Shown: positions 33,072 through 42,082 of the stretch, piece by piece
Position numbering within the stretch: the first letter of the stretch is position 1
Layout: the number at the start of each line of letters is the position of its first letter
From: Sphingobacterium sp. SYP-B4668
Lineage (GTDB): Bacteria; Bacteroidota; Bacteroidia; Sphingobacteriales; Sphingobacteriaceae
Direction: 5' to 3'
Assembly: GCF_027627455.1 (NCBI RefSeq)
Contig: NZ_CP115483.1
Location: 5,353,113 to 5,417,112, forward strand
Length of the DNA: 64,000 nucleotides
Program-made: the position numbers and the translations under genes
The notes under the pieces: generated by a model
The model's database searches: none
What the model was told of the DNA's origin: nothing
The model's input: the letters and a program-made list of their open reading frames with translations, nothing else

Positions 33072-34058
33072 ATGAGAGAAATACAATTCAGAGAAGCACT
33101 TCGCGAAGCCTTGAGCGAAGAAATGCGTAAAGACGAAAAAATATTTTTAATGGGCGAGGAAGTAGCTGAATACAACGGCGCCTATAAAGTAAGTCAAGGG
33201 ATGCTTGACGAATTCGGACCAAAACGCGTTATCGATACACCCATTGCAGAGCTTGGTTTTGCTGGTATTGGTGTAGGATCAGCGATGAACGGTCTTAGAC
33301 CCATTATTGAGTTCATGACCTTCAACTTTTCGTTGGTAGCAATTGATCAAATAATCAACGCAGCCGCTAAAATACACTCCATGAGTGGCGGTCAGTTTTC
33401 TTGTCCGATAGTATTCCGCGGCCCCACAGGTAACGCGGGACAACTAGGAGCACAGCACTCCCAAAATTTTGAGAACTGGTTTGCCAATACTCCTGGTCTG
33501 AAAGTCGTCGTTCCGTCCAATCCATACGACGCTAAAGGGCTATTGAAATCCGCCATCATTGATCCAGATCCAGTTATTTTCATGGAATCAGAGGTCATGT
33601 ATGGTGATAAAGGTCATGTCCCGGAAGAAGAATATTATCTAGAAATCGGAAAAGCAAATGTGGTAAAAGAAGGTACAGACGTAACTGTTGTATCCTTTGG
33701 AAAAATGGTGCCACGTGTAGTCATTCCTGCGATTGAAGAGTTAGCAAAAGAAGGTGTAAGTGTAGAATTGATTGACTTACGTTCTGTACGTCCGATTGAC
33801 TACGCAACCATCATTGAGTCTGTTAAAAAGACCAATCGCCTTGTAATCGTTGAAGAAGCTTGGCCATTAGCTTCCATCTCTTCTGAGATTACGTACAAAG
33901 TACAACGTGATGCTTTTGATTACTTAGATGCCCCTGTAACCCGTGTGACATCTGCAGATGTTCCACTTGCTTATGCTGCAACATTGGTTGAGGCCTCACT
34001 GCCAAGTATTACCAAAGTAGTTAAAGCCGTTAAAGAGGTCGCATACCTAAAAAAATAA
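33072..34058 (+). CDS. pdhB: Pyruvate dehydrogenase E1 component, beta subunit
   Basis: Beta subunit of the thiamine-diphosphate-dependent E1 that decarboxylates pyruvate and transfers acetyl to E2. 328 residues, complete. Family landmarks are REALSEEMRKDEKIFLMGEE, RVIDTPIAELGFAGIGVGSA, IINAAAKIHSMSGGQ and the C-terminal VELIDLRSVRPIDYATIIES. No alpha subunit or E2 gene is adjacent, so the complex is encoded at separate loci. Preceded by a plausible promoter and closed by a hairpin terminator at 34.1 kb, so it is likely transcribed alone. Confidence 0.96.
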   Translation: MREIQFREALREALSEEMRKDEKIFLMGEEVAEYNGAYKVSQGMLDEFGPKRVIDTPIAELGFAGIGVGSAMNGLRPIIEFMTFNFSLVAIDQIINAAAKIHSMSGGQFSCPIVFRGPTGNAGQLGAQHSQNFENWFANTPGLKVVVPSNPYDAKGLLKSAIIDPDPVIFMESEVMYGDKGHVPEEEYYLEIGKANVVKEGTDVTVVSFGKMVPRVVIPAIEELAKEGVSVELIDLRSVRPIDYATIIESVKKTNRLVIVEEAWPLASISSEITYKVQRDAFDYLDAPVTRVTSADVPLAYAATLVEASLPSITKVVKAVKEVAYLKK

Positions 34059-34077
34059 GGAAAATTATAATACATTG

Positions 34078-34113
34078 GGAAAGCCCTTCAGCACATGAGG
34101 GGCTTTCTTTTTG
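34078..34113 (+). terminator. Terminator of pdhB
   Basis: GAAAGCCC and GGGGCTTTC flank a loop and are followed by TTTTT. Positioned 20 bases past the pdhB stop. Confidence 0.8.
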
Positions 34114-34133
34114 ACTACTTAAATTATAGACCA

Positions 34134-34889
34134 ATGAAAAAATCTCTATTACTCCTTTTAACCGGCTCATTTTTAACACTATCCGCATTTGCCCAAAAGC
34201 CTGTAACCCTGAGAGCCAATCCCCCGATCGGAAAGATTATCCAAATGGATATGGGCCTCAAGACCGATGTCGATGGTCCACAAAGCATTATTATGGATAT
34301 GAAGATGAAAATGGAGGTAAACCCAAAGGAATTAGCCGAGGAGCAAATTACGCTAGAAACCACCGCCCGTTCAATAAAAGCACAAATTAATGCCGGCATG
34401 ATGACGCTGGACTATGATTCGGAAAAAGAGCAGACGGACGAAATGGGTAAAATGTTAGCACAACAATTCGCCTCCATCTTAAATAAGACCATCATATCAA
34501 CCATGACCACACGAGGAAAAGTTATCGATGTGGTGCTGCCAGATAATATTGGCCAACAGATAGATAAAAATTCCTTTACGAATATTTCGACTACCTTTCC
34601 AGAGACACCTGTAAAGATTGGGGACTCTTGGGAGAGCGAGGTTGAGTCAGGGGAATTATTCGCAAAGATTATCACGACTTCTACCTTTAAAGAAGAAACC
34701 TCCGAAGGTTATAAAATTGATATTTCAGCCAAAGTGTTAAATGAAGCCAGTGAGCAAATTGGATCTACTTTGGGTTATTATTTGATAGACAAGGAGTCCA
34801 ACATGACTAAAAAAGCACAGCTCACAACAGCCGTTCAGGTAGAAGACAACAAGGTCATCACCGAAATCAACATCACCAATACACTGTAA
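34134..34889 (+). CDS. Exported protein, possibly DUF6263 family
   Basis: A 251-residue protein. The start at 34134 gives a clean signal peptide (MKKSLLLLLTGSFLTLSAFA, then Q); the longer reading begins inside the pdhB terminator. The mature part is beta-rich and polar, with GKIIQMDMGLKTDVDG, LPDNIGQQIDKNSFTNIS and FPETPVKIGDSWESEVESG. This last pattern resembles the DUF6263 proteins of Bacteroidota, recalled from memory and not verified. Probably periplasmic. Function unknown. Confidence 0.7.
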   Translation: MKKSLLLLLTGSFLTLSAFAQKPVTLRANPPIGKIIQMDMGLKTDVDGPQSIIMDMKMKMEVNPKELAEEQITLETTARSIKAQINAGMMTLDYDSEKEQTDEMGKMLAQQFASILNKTIISTMTTRGKVIDVVLPDNIGQQIDKNSFTNISTTFPETPVKIGDSWESEVESGELFAKIITTSTFKEETSEGYKIDISAKVLNEASEQIGSTLGYYLIDKESNMTKKAQLTTAVQVEDNKVITEINITNTL

Positions 34890-34917
34890 AATCCTTACAG
34901 ACAAAATACGCACACTA

Positions 34918-34947
34918 AAAAAGGCTCACCATGGTGAGCCTTTTTTT
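34918..34947. terminator. Bidirectional terminator
   Basis: AAAAAGGCTCACC and GGTGAGCCTTTTT form a near-perfect palindrome between the convergent 34134-34889 gene and gcvH; both strands end in a T-run. Confidence 0.88.
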
Positions 34948-34971
34948 CTTAATACTTGTACACTAAAAAAT

Positions 34972-35352
34972 TTAAGCGTTAATTTCTTCTTTATACTGAT
35001 CAGCAGACAATAAAGCATCCACTTCAGCAGGATTAGATAACTTTACACGAATAATCCAACCTTCGCCGTAAGAATCAGAATTAACCAACTCCGGTGATGC
35101 ATCAATTGCTTCGTTAACAGCCAAAACTGTTGCCGTCACTGGCATAAACAAATCTGAGACTGTCTTTACAGCTTCTACCGTGCCGAAAACCTCGTTTGCA
35201 GCCACTTCATCTCCTACCGTATTGATATCTACAAATACGATATCGCCCAATTCACGTTGCGCAAAGTCCGTGATACCAATTACGGCTTCATCTCCTTCAA
35301 CACGAACCCATTCGTGATCTTTCGTGTATTTTAATTCTGCTGGAAAATTCAT
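34972..35352 (-). CDS. gcvH: Glycine cleavage system H protein
   Basis: Lipoylated carrier that shuttles the aminomethyl group between the P, T and L proteins of glycine cleavage. 126 residues, standard length. The lipoyl-attachment lysine is Lys63 in GTVEAVKTVSDLFMP. The N-terminus MNFPAELKYTKDHEWVRVEG is highly typical. It is not next to gcvP or gcvT. Its own strong promoter lies just upstream, and a bidirectional terminator lies downstream, so it is a single-gene unit. Confidence 0.97.
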   Translation of the reverse strand: MNFPAELKYTKDHEWVRVEGDEAVIGITDFAQRELGDIVFVDINTVGDEVAANEVFGTVEAVKTVSDLFMPVTATVLAVNEAIDASPELVNSDSYGEGWIIRVKLSNPAEVDALLSADQYKEEINA

Positions 35353-35368
35353 AATCTTTATTTTTCTC

Positions 35369-35399
35369 CAAAAATAGAATTATAAGATGAGAATACAAA
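35369..35399 (-). promoter_or_regulatory. Promoter of gcvH
   Basis: TTTG (35399-35396), 19 bases, TATTTTTG (35376-35369): a textbook Bacteroidota promoter. The leader would be about 10 bases. The rest of the gap to anmK shows nothing clear. Confidence 0.7.
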
Positions 35400-35603
35400 A
35401 TAATAAGCCAACCCGTTATGAGGGCTAAACCTTCTTCCGCTATCCTTGTCCTACCGAATTTCGACAAGTCTCGACAGAGAACAACCCCATGCTATACCTG
35501 TGATAATTCTTCGGTTTTCTGTCCGGCATTCGCAAATGCAAACCATTTTAATTATGTTTAGCCTAAGATATTTTCTTATAGTAGAAACAGCAATTAAACA
35601 CAG

Positions 35604-36800
35604 ATGAATACACAGGTTGAAAAGCTATACCGAATTGCTCAAAAGGAGGAAAGATATATTATTGGGTTAATGTCTGGCACTTCTTTAGATGGTCTTGATG
35701 TTGCACTATGCAAACTTTCCGGGTCTGGAAAAGAAACGAAACTTGAACTAGTAGCCTTTGATACATTAGTCTATCAAGCAGCATTCCGAACCTATATACG
35801 GCTTGTATTCTCAAAACGAGATATAGACTTACAAATCCTGTGTGGGCTCAATGCCTATATAGGCCACGTCCATGGTCAACTCATCAATGATGCGCTAGCC
35901 AAATGGGGTGTATCTGCAGATCATGTAGACCTTATTGCCAGCCATGGGCAAACCGTTTATCACGCCCCTCAAAGCTTAACTCACGACCACGAACTTCCCA
36001 ATAGTACACTCCAAATTGGCGATGGAGATCACATTGCTCATCATACAGGACTTATCACCATTTCTGATTTTAGACAAAAGCACATCGCTGCGGGTGGAGA
36101 AGGAGCTCCGTTAGCAGCATATGGTGATTATTTACTTTTTTCCGACCAACTCGAAAATCGGATTCTGCTCAACATCGGAGGAATATCCAATTTCACCTTT
36201 CTTCCCAATGGAAGCAGTGCCCTACAAGCTTATGCCACCGACTTAGGTCCAGGCAATACGATGATGAATCAATATATGAAGCAACATTATAATCAGGAGA
36301 TGGATAGCGATGCCGCCATTGCACAGACAGGTAAGCCACATCCTCGACTATTAGCGGCTTTAGAAGAAAGCGAATTCCTCAATTTAGGGTTTCCAAAAAC
36401 TACGGGACCAGAATTATTCAACTTAGCATACCTCACCCAAAAACAGCAACAATCCGGCACTGAAGATCTTTCCAAAGCAGATATAATGGCTACACTCTGT
36501 CATTTCTCAGCACAGACCATTGTCAAAGGTATACGCAGACAAACCCAAGGAATGGATAATGTTGCTGTATACATCAGCGGTGGAGGCTTACACAACCCTC
36601 TACTTATTAAGCTTATTAAGCAAGGGTTGCCTCATTATAAAATAACCTCTTTTGATGCCCTCGGGCTTAATCCCGATGCTAAAGAGGCTTGTCTTTTTGC
36701 CGTACTAGCCAATGAAACCTTGGTTGGACAACCAGACAATGTAAGTACAATCAAGAATTCTCCAGCAATCTGCATGGGAAAAATCAGCTTTCCCTACTAA
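35604..36800 (+). CDS. anmK: Anhydro-N-acetylmuramic acid kinase
   Basis: Phosphorylates and opens 1,6-anhydro-MurNAc from peptidoglycan recycling to give MurNAc-6-phosphate. 398 residues. ATP and sugar sites: IGLMSGTSLDGLDVAL (residues 20-35), ASHGQTVYHAP, LLNIGGISNFTFLPNG and YATDLGPGNTMMNQYM. The late VYISGGGLHNPLLI segment is typical. Complete at both ends. It is convergent with a DUF2461 gene and shares four bases (CTAA) with it. It complements the amidase and glucosaminidases elsewhere in the window in wall turnover. Confidence 0.96.
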   Translation: MNTQVEKLYRIAQKEERYIIGLMSGTSLDGLDVALCKLSGSGKETKLELVAFDTLVYQAAFRTYIRLVFSKRDIDLQILCGLNAYIGHVHGQLINDALAKWGVSADHVDLIASHGQTVYHAPQSLTHDHELPNSTLQIGDGDHIAHHTGLITISDFRQKHIAAGGEGAPLAAYGDYLLFSDQLENRILLNIGGISNFTFLPNGSSALQAYATDLGPGNTMMNQYMKQHYNQEMDSDAAIAQTGKPHPRLLAALEESEFLNLGFPKTTGPELFNLAYLTQKQQQSGTEDLSKADIMATLCHFSAQTIVKGIRRQTQGMDNVAVYISGGGLHNPLLIKLIKQGLPHYKITSFDALGLNPDAKEACLFAVLANETLVGQPDNVSTIKNSPAICMGKISFPY

Positions 36801-37465
36801 TCGTTATCAATCGCTTGATGTATAAAATTTTTAAAGGGAAGCATTGTTATCGCCGCAGCGATGACTTGTTCTAATGCATTTTTAGAACACATTTCAACAT
36901 CTGTGAATTTCTTATATAGAATGAAGCTCTTTAGCTTCAATATTTCAATTTCCGAATGAGATGCATCGTATCCTGCAGGTGGACGCATCAACTTATCCTC
37001 TGCCGATAAGTCTCCCGTCTCCCAGCCCGAACTTGCTAATGCCTTATGCAACCCTTCCGCGTTATAGTCTATCTCTTGTCTGATAGCATCTAAATGCTCT
37101 TTATTGGGGCGCCAATATCCAACACCTAAGAAAGATTTGTCGTGCTCAATATGCAAATAGTATTCTGGGCCATCAAGTTTCCGACCATCTACTGATATGC
37201 CTGCACTAAACCAGGTCTTATACGGAGTCTTATCTTTTGCAAACCGGGTGTCTCGATAAATTCTAAATAAACATTTATTCTCGGAGATATCGGTATGTAT
37301 ATGTGGATCTATCTTTGATAATTCATCTATCACCGCGCGGATAAAAGCGCGTACATCGGTCAGCGCTGCCTCGTACATGTCCCTATTCTCCTGAAACCAT
37401 TCCCGATTATTGTGCTCACGCAATAATTCCAAAAAAGAAAAAGTACCCTTGTTTATCTTTGCCAT
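36797..37465 (-). CDS. DUF2461 domain-containing protein
   Basis: A 222-residue cytoplasmic protein of the widespread DUF2461 family (TIGR02453-like). Characteristic segments are FSFLELLREHNNREWFQENR, RIYRDTRFAKDKTPYKTWFS and YYLHIEHDKSFLGVGYWRPN. Function of the family is unknown. It is the last gene of a leftward operon after cdsA, from which it is separated by 10 bases, and is convergent with anmK. Confidence 0.92.
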   Translation of the reverse strand: MAKINKGTFSFLELLREHNNREWFQENRDMYEAALTDVRAFIRAVIDELSKIDPHIHTDISENKCLFRIYRDTRFAKDKTPYKTWFSAGISVDGRKLDGPEYYLHIEHDKSFLGVGYWRPNKEHLDAIRQEIDYNAEGLHKALASSGWETGDLSAEDKLMRPPAGYDASHSEIEILKLKSFILYKKFTDVEMCSKNALEQVIAAAITMLPFKNFIHQAIDND

Positions 37466-37475
37466 AATCGACTAT

Positions 37476-38276
37476 TTACAATACTAACATTAAAAATACA
37501 TATACCAACGGCGCAGCAATAAGCACCCCATCGAATCGATCTAAAAACCCGCCATGTCCCGGAAGTATTTTGCCCGAGTCTTTCACATCTAAGCTTCTCT
37601 TTAGCATCGATTCGACAAGGTCTCCTAACGTACCGAAAACGCCTATTGTCAACCCCATGACCACCCAATGCCATTTCTCTAAAGAACCAAAATAATAAGA
37701 AAGATTTAATGCCACGACCACAGCCAATAATACTCCTCCGATAAAGCCCTCCCATGTCTTATTTGGTGAAATCCGCTCAAACAACTTGCGCTTACCAAAA
37801 CTACGTCCAGCAAGATATGCTCCCGTATCATTAGACCATTGTAAAATAAGGTACCCTAAGGGGATAAGATAGTTAAACGAACCCTGCACAAAAGCTAGAC
37901 CCACTAAAGCCAAAAAAGGAAATACGGTATAGACCAACCCCAGAAGAGTAAATCCAATCCCTTGAAAAGGGAGCTTCTCCTCCTGATAGAGGGCTGCAAT
38001 ATATACCCATAAAACAAAAGGAACGGCTAACAACATCATTTTAAAACCCCAGTAATCTAAATAGGCACCACCTGCGCCAATCATCAACGCGACCCCAGCA
38101 AGTATCCCCAATGGCATATTCGGTTTACTCTCTTCCGACCCGATCAACTTATAAAACTCCGCAAGACTAGCCAACCCGAGTAAAGAGAAAAAGGCAACAA
38201 AGACCTCCCTTCCGAGTAAGTGTGCTCCTACTAAAATGATTATAAAAAATACGCCTGTAATTGCTCTGGTCTTCAT
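37476..38276 (-). CDS. cdsA: Phosphatidate cytidylyltransferase (CDP-diacylglycerol synthase)
   Basis: Makes CDP-diacylglycerol from phosphatidate and CTP for all phospholipids. 266 residues with about seven membrane helices. The signature is complete: RISPNKTWEGFIGG, GDLVESMLKRSLDVKDSGKI and LPGHGGFLDRFDGV, with the canonical PGHGG that the second copy at 15837-16547 lacks. This is therefore the likely housekeeping enzyme. Its ATG overlaps the DUF2007 stop by one base, so translation is coupled. Confidence 0.95.
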   Translation of the reverse strand: MKTRAITGVFFIIILVGAHLLGREVFVAFFSLLGLASLAEFYKLIGSEESKPNMPLGILAGVALMIGAGGAYLDYWGFKMMLLAVPFVLWVYIAALYQEEKLPFQGIGFTLLGLVYTVFPFLALVGLAFVQGSFNYLIPLGYLILQWSNDTGAYLAGRSFGKRKLFERISPNKTWEGFIGGVLLAVVVALNLSYYFGSLEKWHWVVMGLTIGVFGTLGDLVESMLKRSLDVKDSGKILPGHGGFLDRFDGVLIAAPLVYVFLMLVL

Positions 38277-38491
38277 TAATTTCCTTCTTCTGGATTAAAT
38301 TCTATTATCAATTCATTGGCCCGAGGTTCATCTCCTTTAACAACATACAATTCCAACTTACCAAAAAGGTAAGACGAATCTTGCTTGTTTAAAATCACGG
38401 CATTAATTGCGTGCTCCGCTAACATTTGTTTGACGATCTCGGCCTGTATTGCATTCATAAACGTTTTAATCTTCACCCAATCTTTTTCCAT
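38276..38491 (-). CDS. DUF2007 domain-containing protein
   Basis: A 71-residue protein (MEKDWVKIKTFMNAIQAEIV, later LNKQDSSYLFGKLELYVVKG) that fits the small DUF2007 'putative signal transducing protein' family, a ferredoxin-like fold of unknown role. It overlaps the CPBP protease gene by 26 bases and cdsA by one base. This CPBP-DUF2007-cdsA order is common in Bacteroidota. Confidence 0.87.
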   Translation of the reverse strand: MEKDWVKIKTFMNAIQAEIVKQMLAEHAINAVILNKQDSSYLFGKLELYVVKGDEPRANELIIEFNPEEGN

Positions 38492-39386
38492 TCGTAATTT
38501 TTTTTGAATAATTATAAAATATAAATATAAGTGTCGCAGTAATTATCAAACTGCCAACATAAACAATTGCTGGATAACTTTCAAATGTATGAAAATCTTC
38601 ATATGACTTCCCGTGACGGGCATAATAAAATGCCACAAGCGTAGCCGTAGCGTTGTTGACAAAATGTGCAAAGATAGGCACCCAAATATTTTGACTCCAC
38701 AACAATGCATAACCAAAAAGCACGCCCAATATCATTCTTGGAAAAAAACCATAGAACTGCACATGGATGGCGCTGAATACTATTGCCGTCAACCATATCG
38801 CTAAATGAGGGTTGCCAAATTGTTCCTCCAAATTCTTCTGTATTCCCCCTCTAAAAAACAACTCTTCACAAATACCGGGCAAAACCGCTAAAATCAGTAA
38901 ATTCAAACACAATCCACCCCAACTAGTTTCCATCACGATATTGGATATCATATCACCTTTACTATTTTCGCTTTCACGCATCCACCGTTCGATGCTGCTT
39001 AAGGATTCAGGTAATGTCAATTTTGCATTCCAATCACCGATTAGATTCATCATTGGCATGAAAGCAAATAAAACTGCAAACATTACAACAAAATAAAATA
39101 TGCGAAAGGGCTTCTTCTGAGGAAAATATGCGACACTTTTCTTTTCAATATGATAGAGTAAATAAGCTGGCAAGCCAAACGTCGCAACACTACTCACCCC
39201 CAACAAGAGCTTCCCGAAATAAGGGTCCGACATGATTGAATCCACAGCGGTTTCGGTATCCTTATTTATTAGCCCAAACCAAATCATTACAATACCCTGC
39301 ATCACTATGCTAATCCCCAAACCCAAGATAATGAGCAATATAATCGACATCATCGGTTTGTGCGGTCGTTGTGGTATAAATTCCAT
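38466..39386 (-). CDS. CPBP family intramembrane glutamic protease
   Basis: A 306-residue membrane protease-like protein with about eight hydrophobic segments. The CPBP/Abi motifs are present in order: EELFFRGGIQ (EExxxR), FSAIHVQFYGFFPR (FxxxH) and HFVNNATATL (HxxxN), which form the metal-independent glutamate active site in this family. Start MEFIPQRPHKP at 39386 is preferred over a 23-residue longer form. Substrate unknown; the family includes CAAX-type processing enzymes and bacteriocin-immunity proteins. First gene of the CPBP-DUF2007-cdsA-DUF2461 operon. Confidence 0.92.
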   Translation of the reverse strand: MEFIPQRPHKPMMSIILLIILGLGISIVMQGIVMIWFGLINKDTETAVDSIMSDPYFGKLLLGVSSVATFGLPAYLLYHIEKKSVAYFPQKKPFRIFYFVVMFAVLFAFMPMMNLIGDWNAKLTLPESLSSIERWMRESENSKGDMISNIVMETSWGGLCLNLLILAVLPGICEELFFRGGIQKNLEEQFGNPHLAIWLTAIVFSAIHVQFYGFFPRMILGVLFGYALLWSQNIWVPIFAHFVNNATATLVAFYYARHGKSYEDFHTFESYPAIVYVGSLIITATLIFIFYNYSKKITNGKRLGED

Positions 39387-39515
39387 TTTCCGTAATGTAA
39401 AAATAATAGCGATGTAACAGAAGCTATCGTCCAAAAATTTGTTAAATATAGGCAATATCCGTAGTTTGCCTTCTCAAATTTTCAAATACCGTATTATTTC
39501 AAATACCTAAATACA

Positions 39516-42020
39516 ATGGAAAATCGAAGAGATTTTATAAAAAAGGCTGCGCTATTGACTGGTTCCTTTGGTCTATTTAGCGCCCTTCCTGATTCTATTG
39601 CCGCAGCCTTAGCCATAGAACCTGCCCCAGGTTCGACATTTTATGATGCCGAACATATCGTCCTTTTGATGCAGGAAAACAGGTCCTTTGACCATAGCTT
39701 CGGTACGCTAAAAGGAGTTAGAGGATTTAATGATCCTAGAGCTATCCGTTTGCCCAATAATAACCTGGTTTGGTTGCAACGCAACAAAGAGGGACAAACC
39801 TATGCCCCGTTCCGTCTAGACATTGACAATTCCAATGCTGCATGGACCAGAGATCTTCCACACTCGTGGGAAAATCAAACTAGTGCCAGAAATGGCGGAA
39901 AGCATGACAACTGGCTGAACGCTAAACGTTCTGGAGTCAAGGGTCAACAAGATATTCCATTGACCTTGGGCTATTATACCCGCACTGACATTCCTTTCTA
40001 TTATGCCCTAGCCGACGCTTTCACGATTTGCGATCAACACTTCTGCTCTTCCATAACGGGCACTACCACCAATAGACATTTCTTTTGGACAGGTAAATGC
40101 GTGCCTGCAAAAGGAGAAAAACCCCTCGTCCGCAATTCAGATGTATACTTCAACAAATATGCTTCTTGGAAAACATTTCCCGAACGTCTAGAAGACAACA
40201 ACATTTCTTGGAAAGTCTATCAAAATGAGGTTAGCATACAAAATGAGCTTGGAGGTGATCGGGAGCCTTGGTTGGGTAATTTCACCGACAATAATTTGGA
40301 ATGGTTTGATCAATATCAGATACGCTACAAGACCAGCCATATCAATTTCTTAAACCAAAGAATTGCAGAACTACCCCAAGAAATCAAATCCTTAGAAACC
40401 GAAATCAGTAAATCGAAAGCCGCAGAAGTACAAAAACTACAGAACACCCTCGCTAACAAACGGCAGCAGTTAGATAGCTACCGCAATGAGGTGCAAAAGT
40501 ATAGTACAGAAAAGTTCAATACCCTCCCTCAAAATCAACAATCCTTACATCTTCGCGCATTCCAAACCAATGAAAAAGATCCTCATTATCATCAAGTTGA
40601 AGAGGTCATAATGGAAGAAAATGGACAAAAATATCCCATTACAGTTCCAAAAGGAGATGTTCTTTTCCAATTTAGGGAGGATGTCAAAAATGGAAACCTT
40701 CCTACCGTATCTTGGCTTGTCGCCCCGCAAAACTTCTCAGACCATCCCAGCGCTCCAATGTACGGTGCATGGTATGCATCCGAAATACTCAACATCCTTA
40801 CCCAATCACCAGAAGTATGGAAAAAAACAATCTTCATTCTCAATTATGACGAGAATGACGGATATTTTGATCATATTCCTCCTTTTGTTGCCCCCAATCC
40901 CAATGACCCCTCCTCAGGCAAGACATCAGCCGACCTAGACTATAGGGATGAATATGTAAGCAAGCAACAAGAGATCGCATCTGGTGTATCCGAACAAAAC
41001 GCAACAGAAGGACCGGTAGGGCTTGGCTACCGAGTTCCACTCATTGTAGCATCCCCGTGGTCAAAAGGAGGGTGGGTCAACTCCGAAATATGTGATATTA
41101 CCTCTACTATCCAATTTCTGGAAGTATTCCTCAGTAAAAAATTCAACCGTTCAATTACCGAGGACAACATTAGTACATGGCGAAGGGCAATCACAGGTGA
41201 TCTCACCTCGGTATTTAGAAAAGCATCTTCTGATACGCTTTCCAATCCATCATTTTTGGATCGCAATGATCAAGTGTTCAAGATTAATAAAACCAAACAA
41301 TTACAATCACCCAACAATTATCATCTATTCACAAATTCGGAAATTGAAAGCGCCAATCAACAACCTAGAAAAAGCACTTTCCTTCCACAGCAAGAATCTG
41401 GAATAAAAAATTCCAACGCTCTTACGTACGAACTTTACATAGATGGTCAAGTCACATCAGATACTTTCAGACTGGATTTTAAAGCCGCCAACAATCTCTT
41501 TGGTGTCAAAGCCTTAGGAGCACCTTTCAATGTATATGCAGGTTCTGATTACAGAGATGGGGTAGCCTTTTGGCCGTTTGCAACCTCTGCTGGAAATTCT
41601 GTAGATTTCGCTTGGAAACTCGCTGATTTCAAAAATGGTCAATACGATCTCAAAGCTTACGGCCCGAATGGGTTTCTAAGATCATTCCGAGGAAGCGCTG
41701 TTGATCCTGCGATAACAGCATCGTGTATATATGAGCTAGACAAGACTGGCAGACCATCGGGCAATATCGTCATCAAAATATCAAATACAGACAGGAAACA
41801 AGCGTACAACATCCGTATCAATAGCGATGTATACGATAAAATAGATATCCGGGTGTCGCTCAAACCGGGGCAAGAAAGACAAGTCACAATAGATAACAAA
41901 AAACACCATAATTGGTACGAATTCAGGCTTACTATTGATCGCTTCCCTCATTTCTTACGCGAATATGCTGGTCGTGTAGAGACCGACTCGCCTGCTATGA
42001 CAGACCCTCAAATGGGTTAA
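39516..42020 (+). CDS. Phosphocholine-specific phospholipase C, Tat-exported
   Basis: Hydrolyses phosphatidylcholine or related lipids. 834 residues. A twin-arginine signal, MENRRDFIKKAALLTGSFGL, points to export as a folded protein. The phosphoesterase domain has EHIVLLMQENRSFDHSFGTL, with the metal-binding and nucleophile region, HDNWLNAKR, TGTTTNRHFFWTG and LNYDENDGYFDHIPPF. Residues of about 270-350 form a predicted coiled-coil insertion (AELPQEIKSLETEISKSKAA). Two C-terminal DUF756-like beta domains (NNLFGVKALGAPFNVYAG; YNIRINSDVYDKIDIRVSLK) are typical of the family. Stands alone, with a strong terminator downstream. Confidence 0.94.
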   Translation: MENRRDFIKKAALLTGSFGLFSALPDSIAAALAIEPAPGSTFYDAEHIVLLMQENRSFDHSFGTLKGVRGFNDPRAIRLPNNNLVWLQRNKEGQTYAPFRLDIDNSNAAWTRDLPHSWENQTSARNGGKHDNWLNAKRSGVKGQQDIPLTLGYYTRTDIPFYYALADAFTICDQHFCSSITGTTTNRHFFWTGKCVPAKGEKPLVRNSDVYFNKYASWKTFPERLEDNNISWKVYQNEVSIQNELGGDREPWLGNFTDNNLEWFDQYQIRYKTSHINFLNQRIAELPQEIKSLETEISKSKAAEVQKLQNTLANKRQQLDSYRNEVQKYSTEKFNTLPQNQQSLHLRAFQTNEKDPHYHQVEEVIMEENGQKYPITVPKGDVLFQFREDVKNGNLPTVSWLVAPQNFSDHPSAPMYGAWYASEILNILTQSPEVWKKTIFILNYDENDGYFDHIPPFVAPNPNDPSSGKTSADLDYRDEYVSKQQEIASGVSEQNATEGPVGLGYRVPLIVASPWSKGGWVNSEICDITSTIQFLEVFLSKKFNRSITEDNISTWRRAITGDLTSVFRKASSDTLSNPSFLDRNDQVFKINKTKQLQSPNNYHLFTNSEIESANQQPRKSTFLPQQESGIKNSNALTYELYIDGQVTSDTFRLDFKAANNLFGVKALGAPFNVYAGSDYRDGVAFWPFATSAGNSVDFAWKLADFKNGQYDLKAYGPNGFLRSFRGSAVDPAITASCIYELDKTGRPSGNIVIKISNTDRKQAYNIRINSDVYDKIDIRVSLKPGQERQVTIDNKKHHNWYEFRLTIDRFPHFLREYAGRVETDSPAMTDPQMG

Positions 42021-42033
42021 AACAAATACCAGT

Positions 42034-42075
42034 AAAAAGAATGGTCCGAATAGAAAATATTCGGACCATTCTTTT
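42034..42075. terminator. Strong bidirectional terminator
   Basis: AAAAAGAATGGTCCGAATA and its exact complement flank a short loop between the convergent phospholipase C and tricorn-like genes; T-runs end both strands. Confidence 0.92.
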
Positions 42076-42082
42076 TCTCTTA

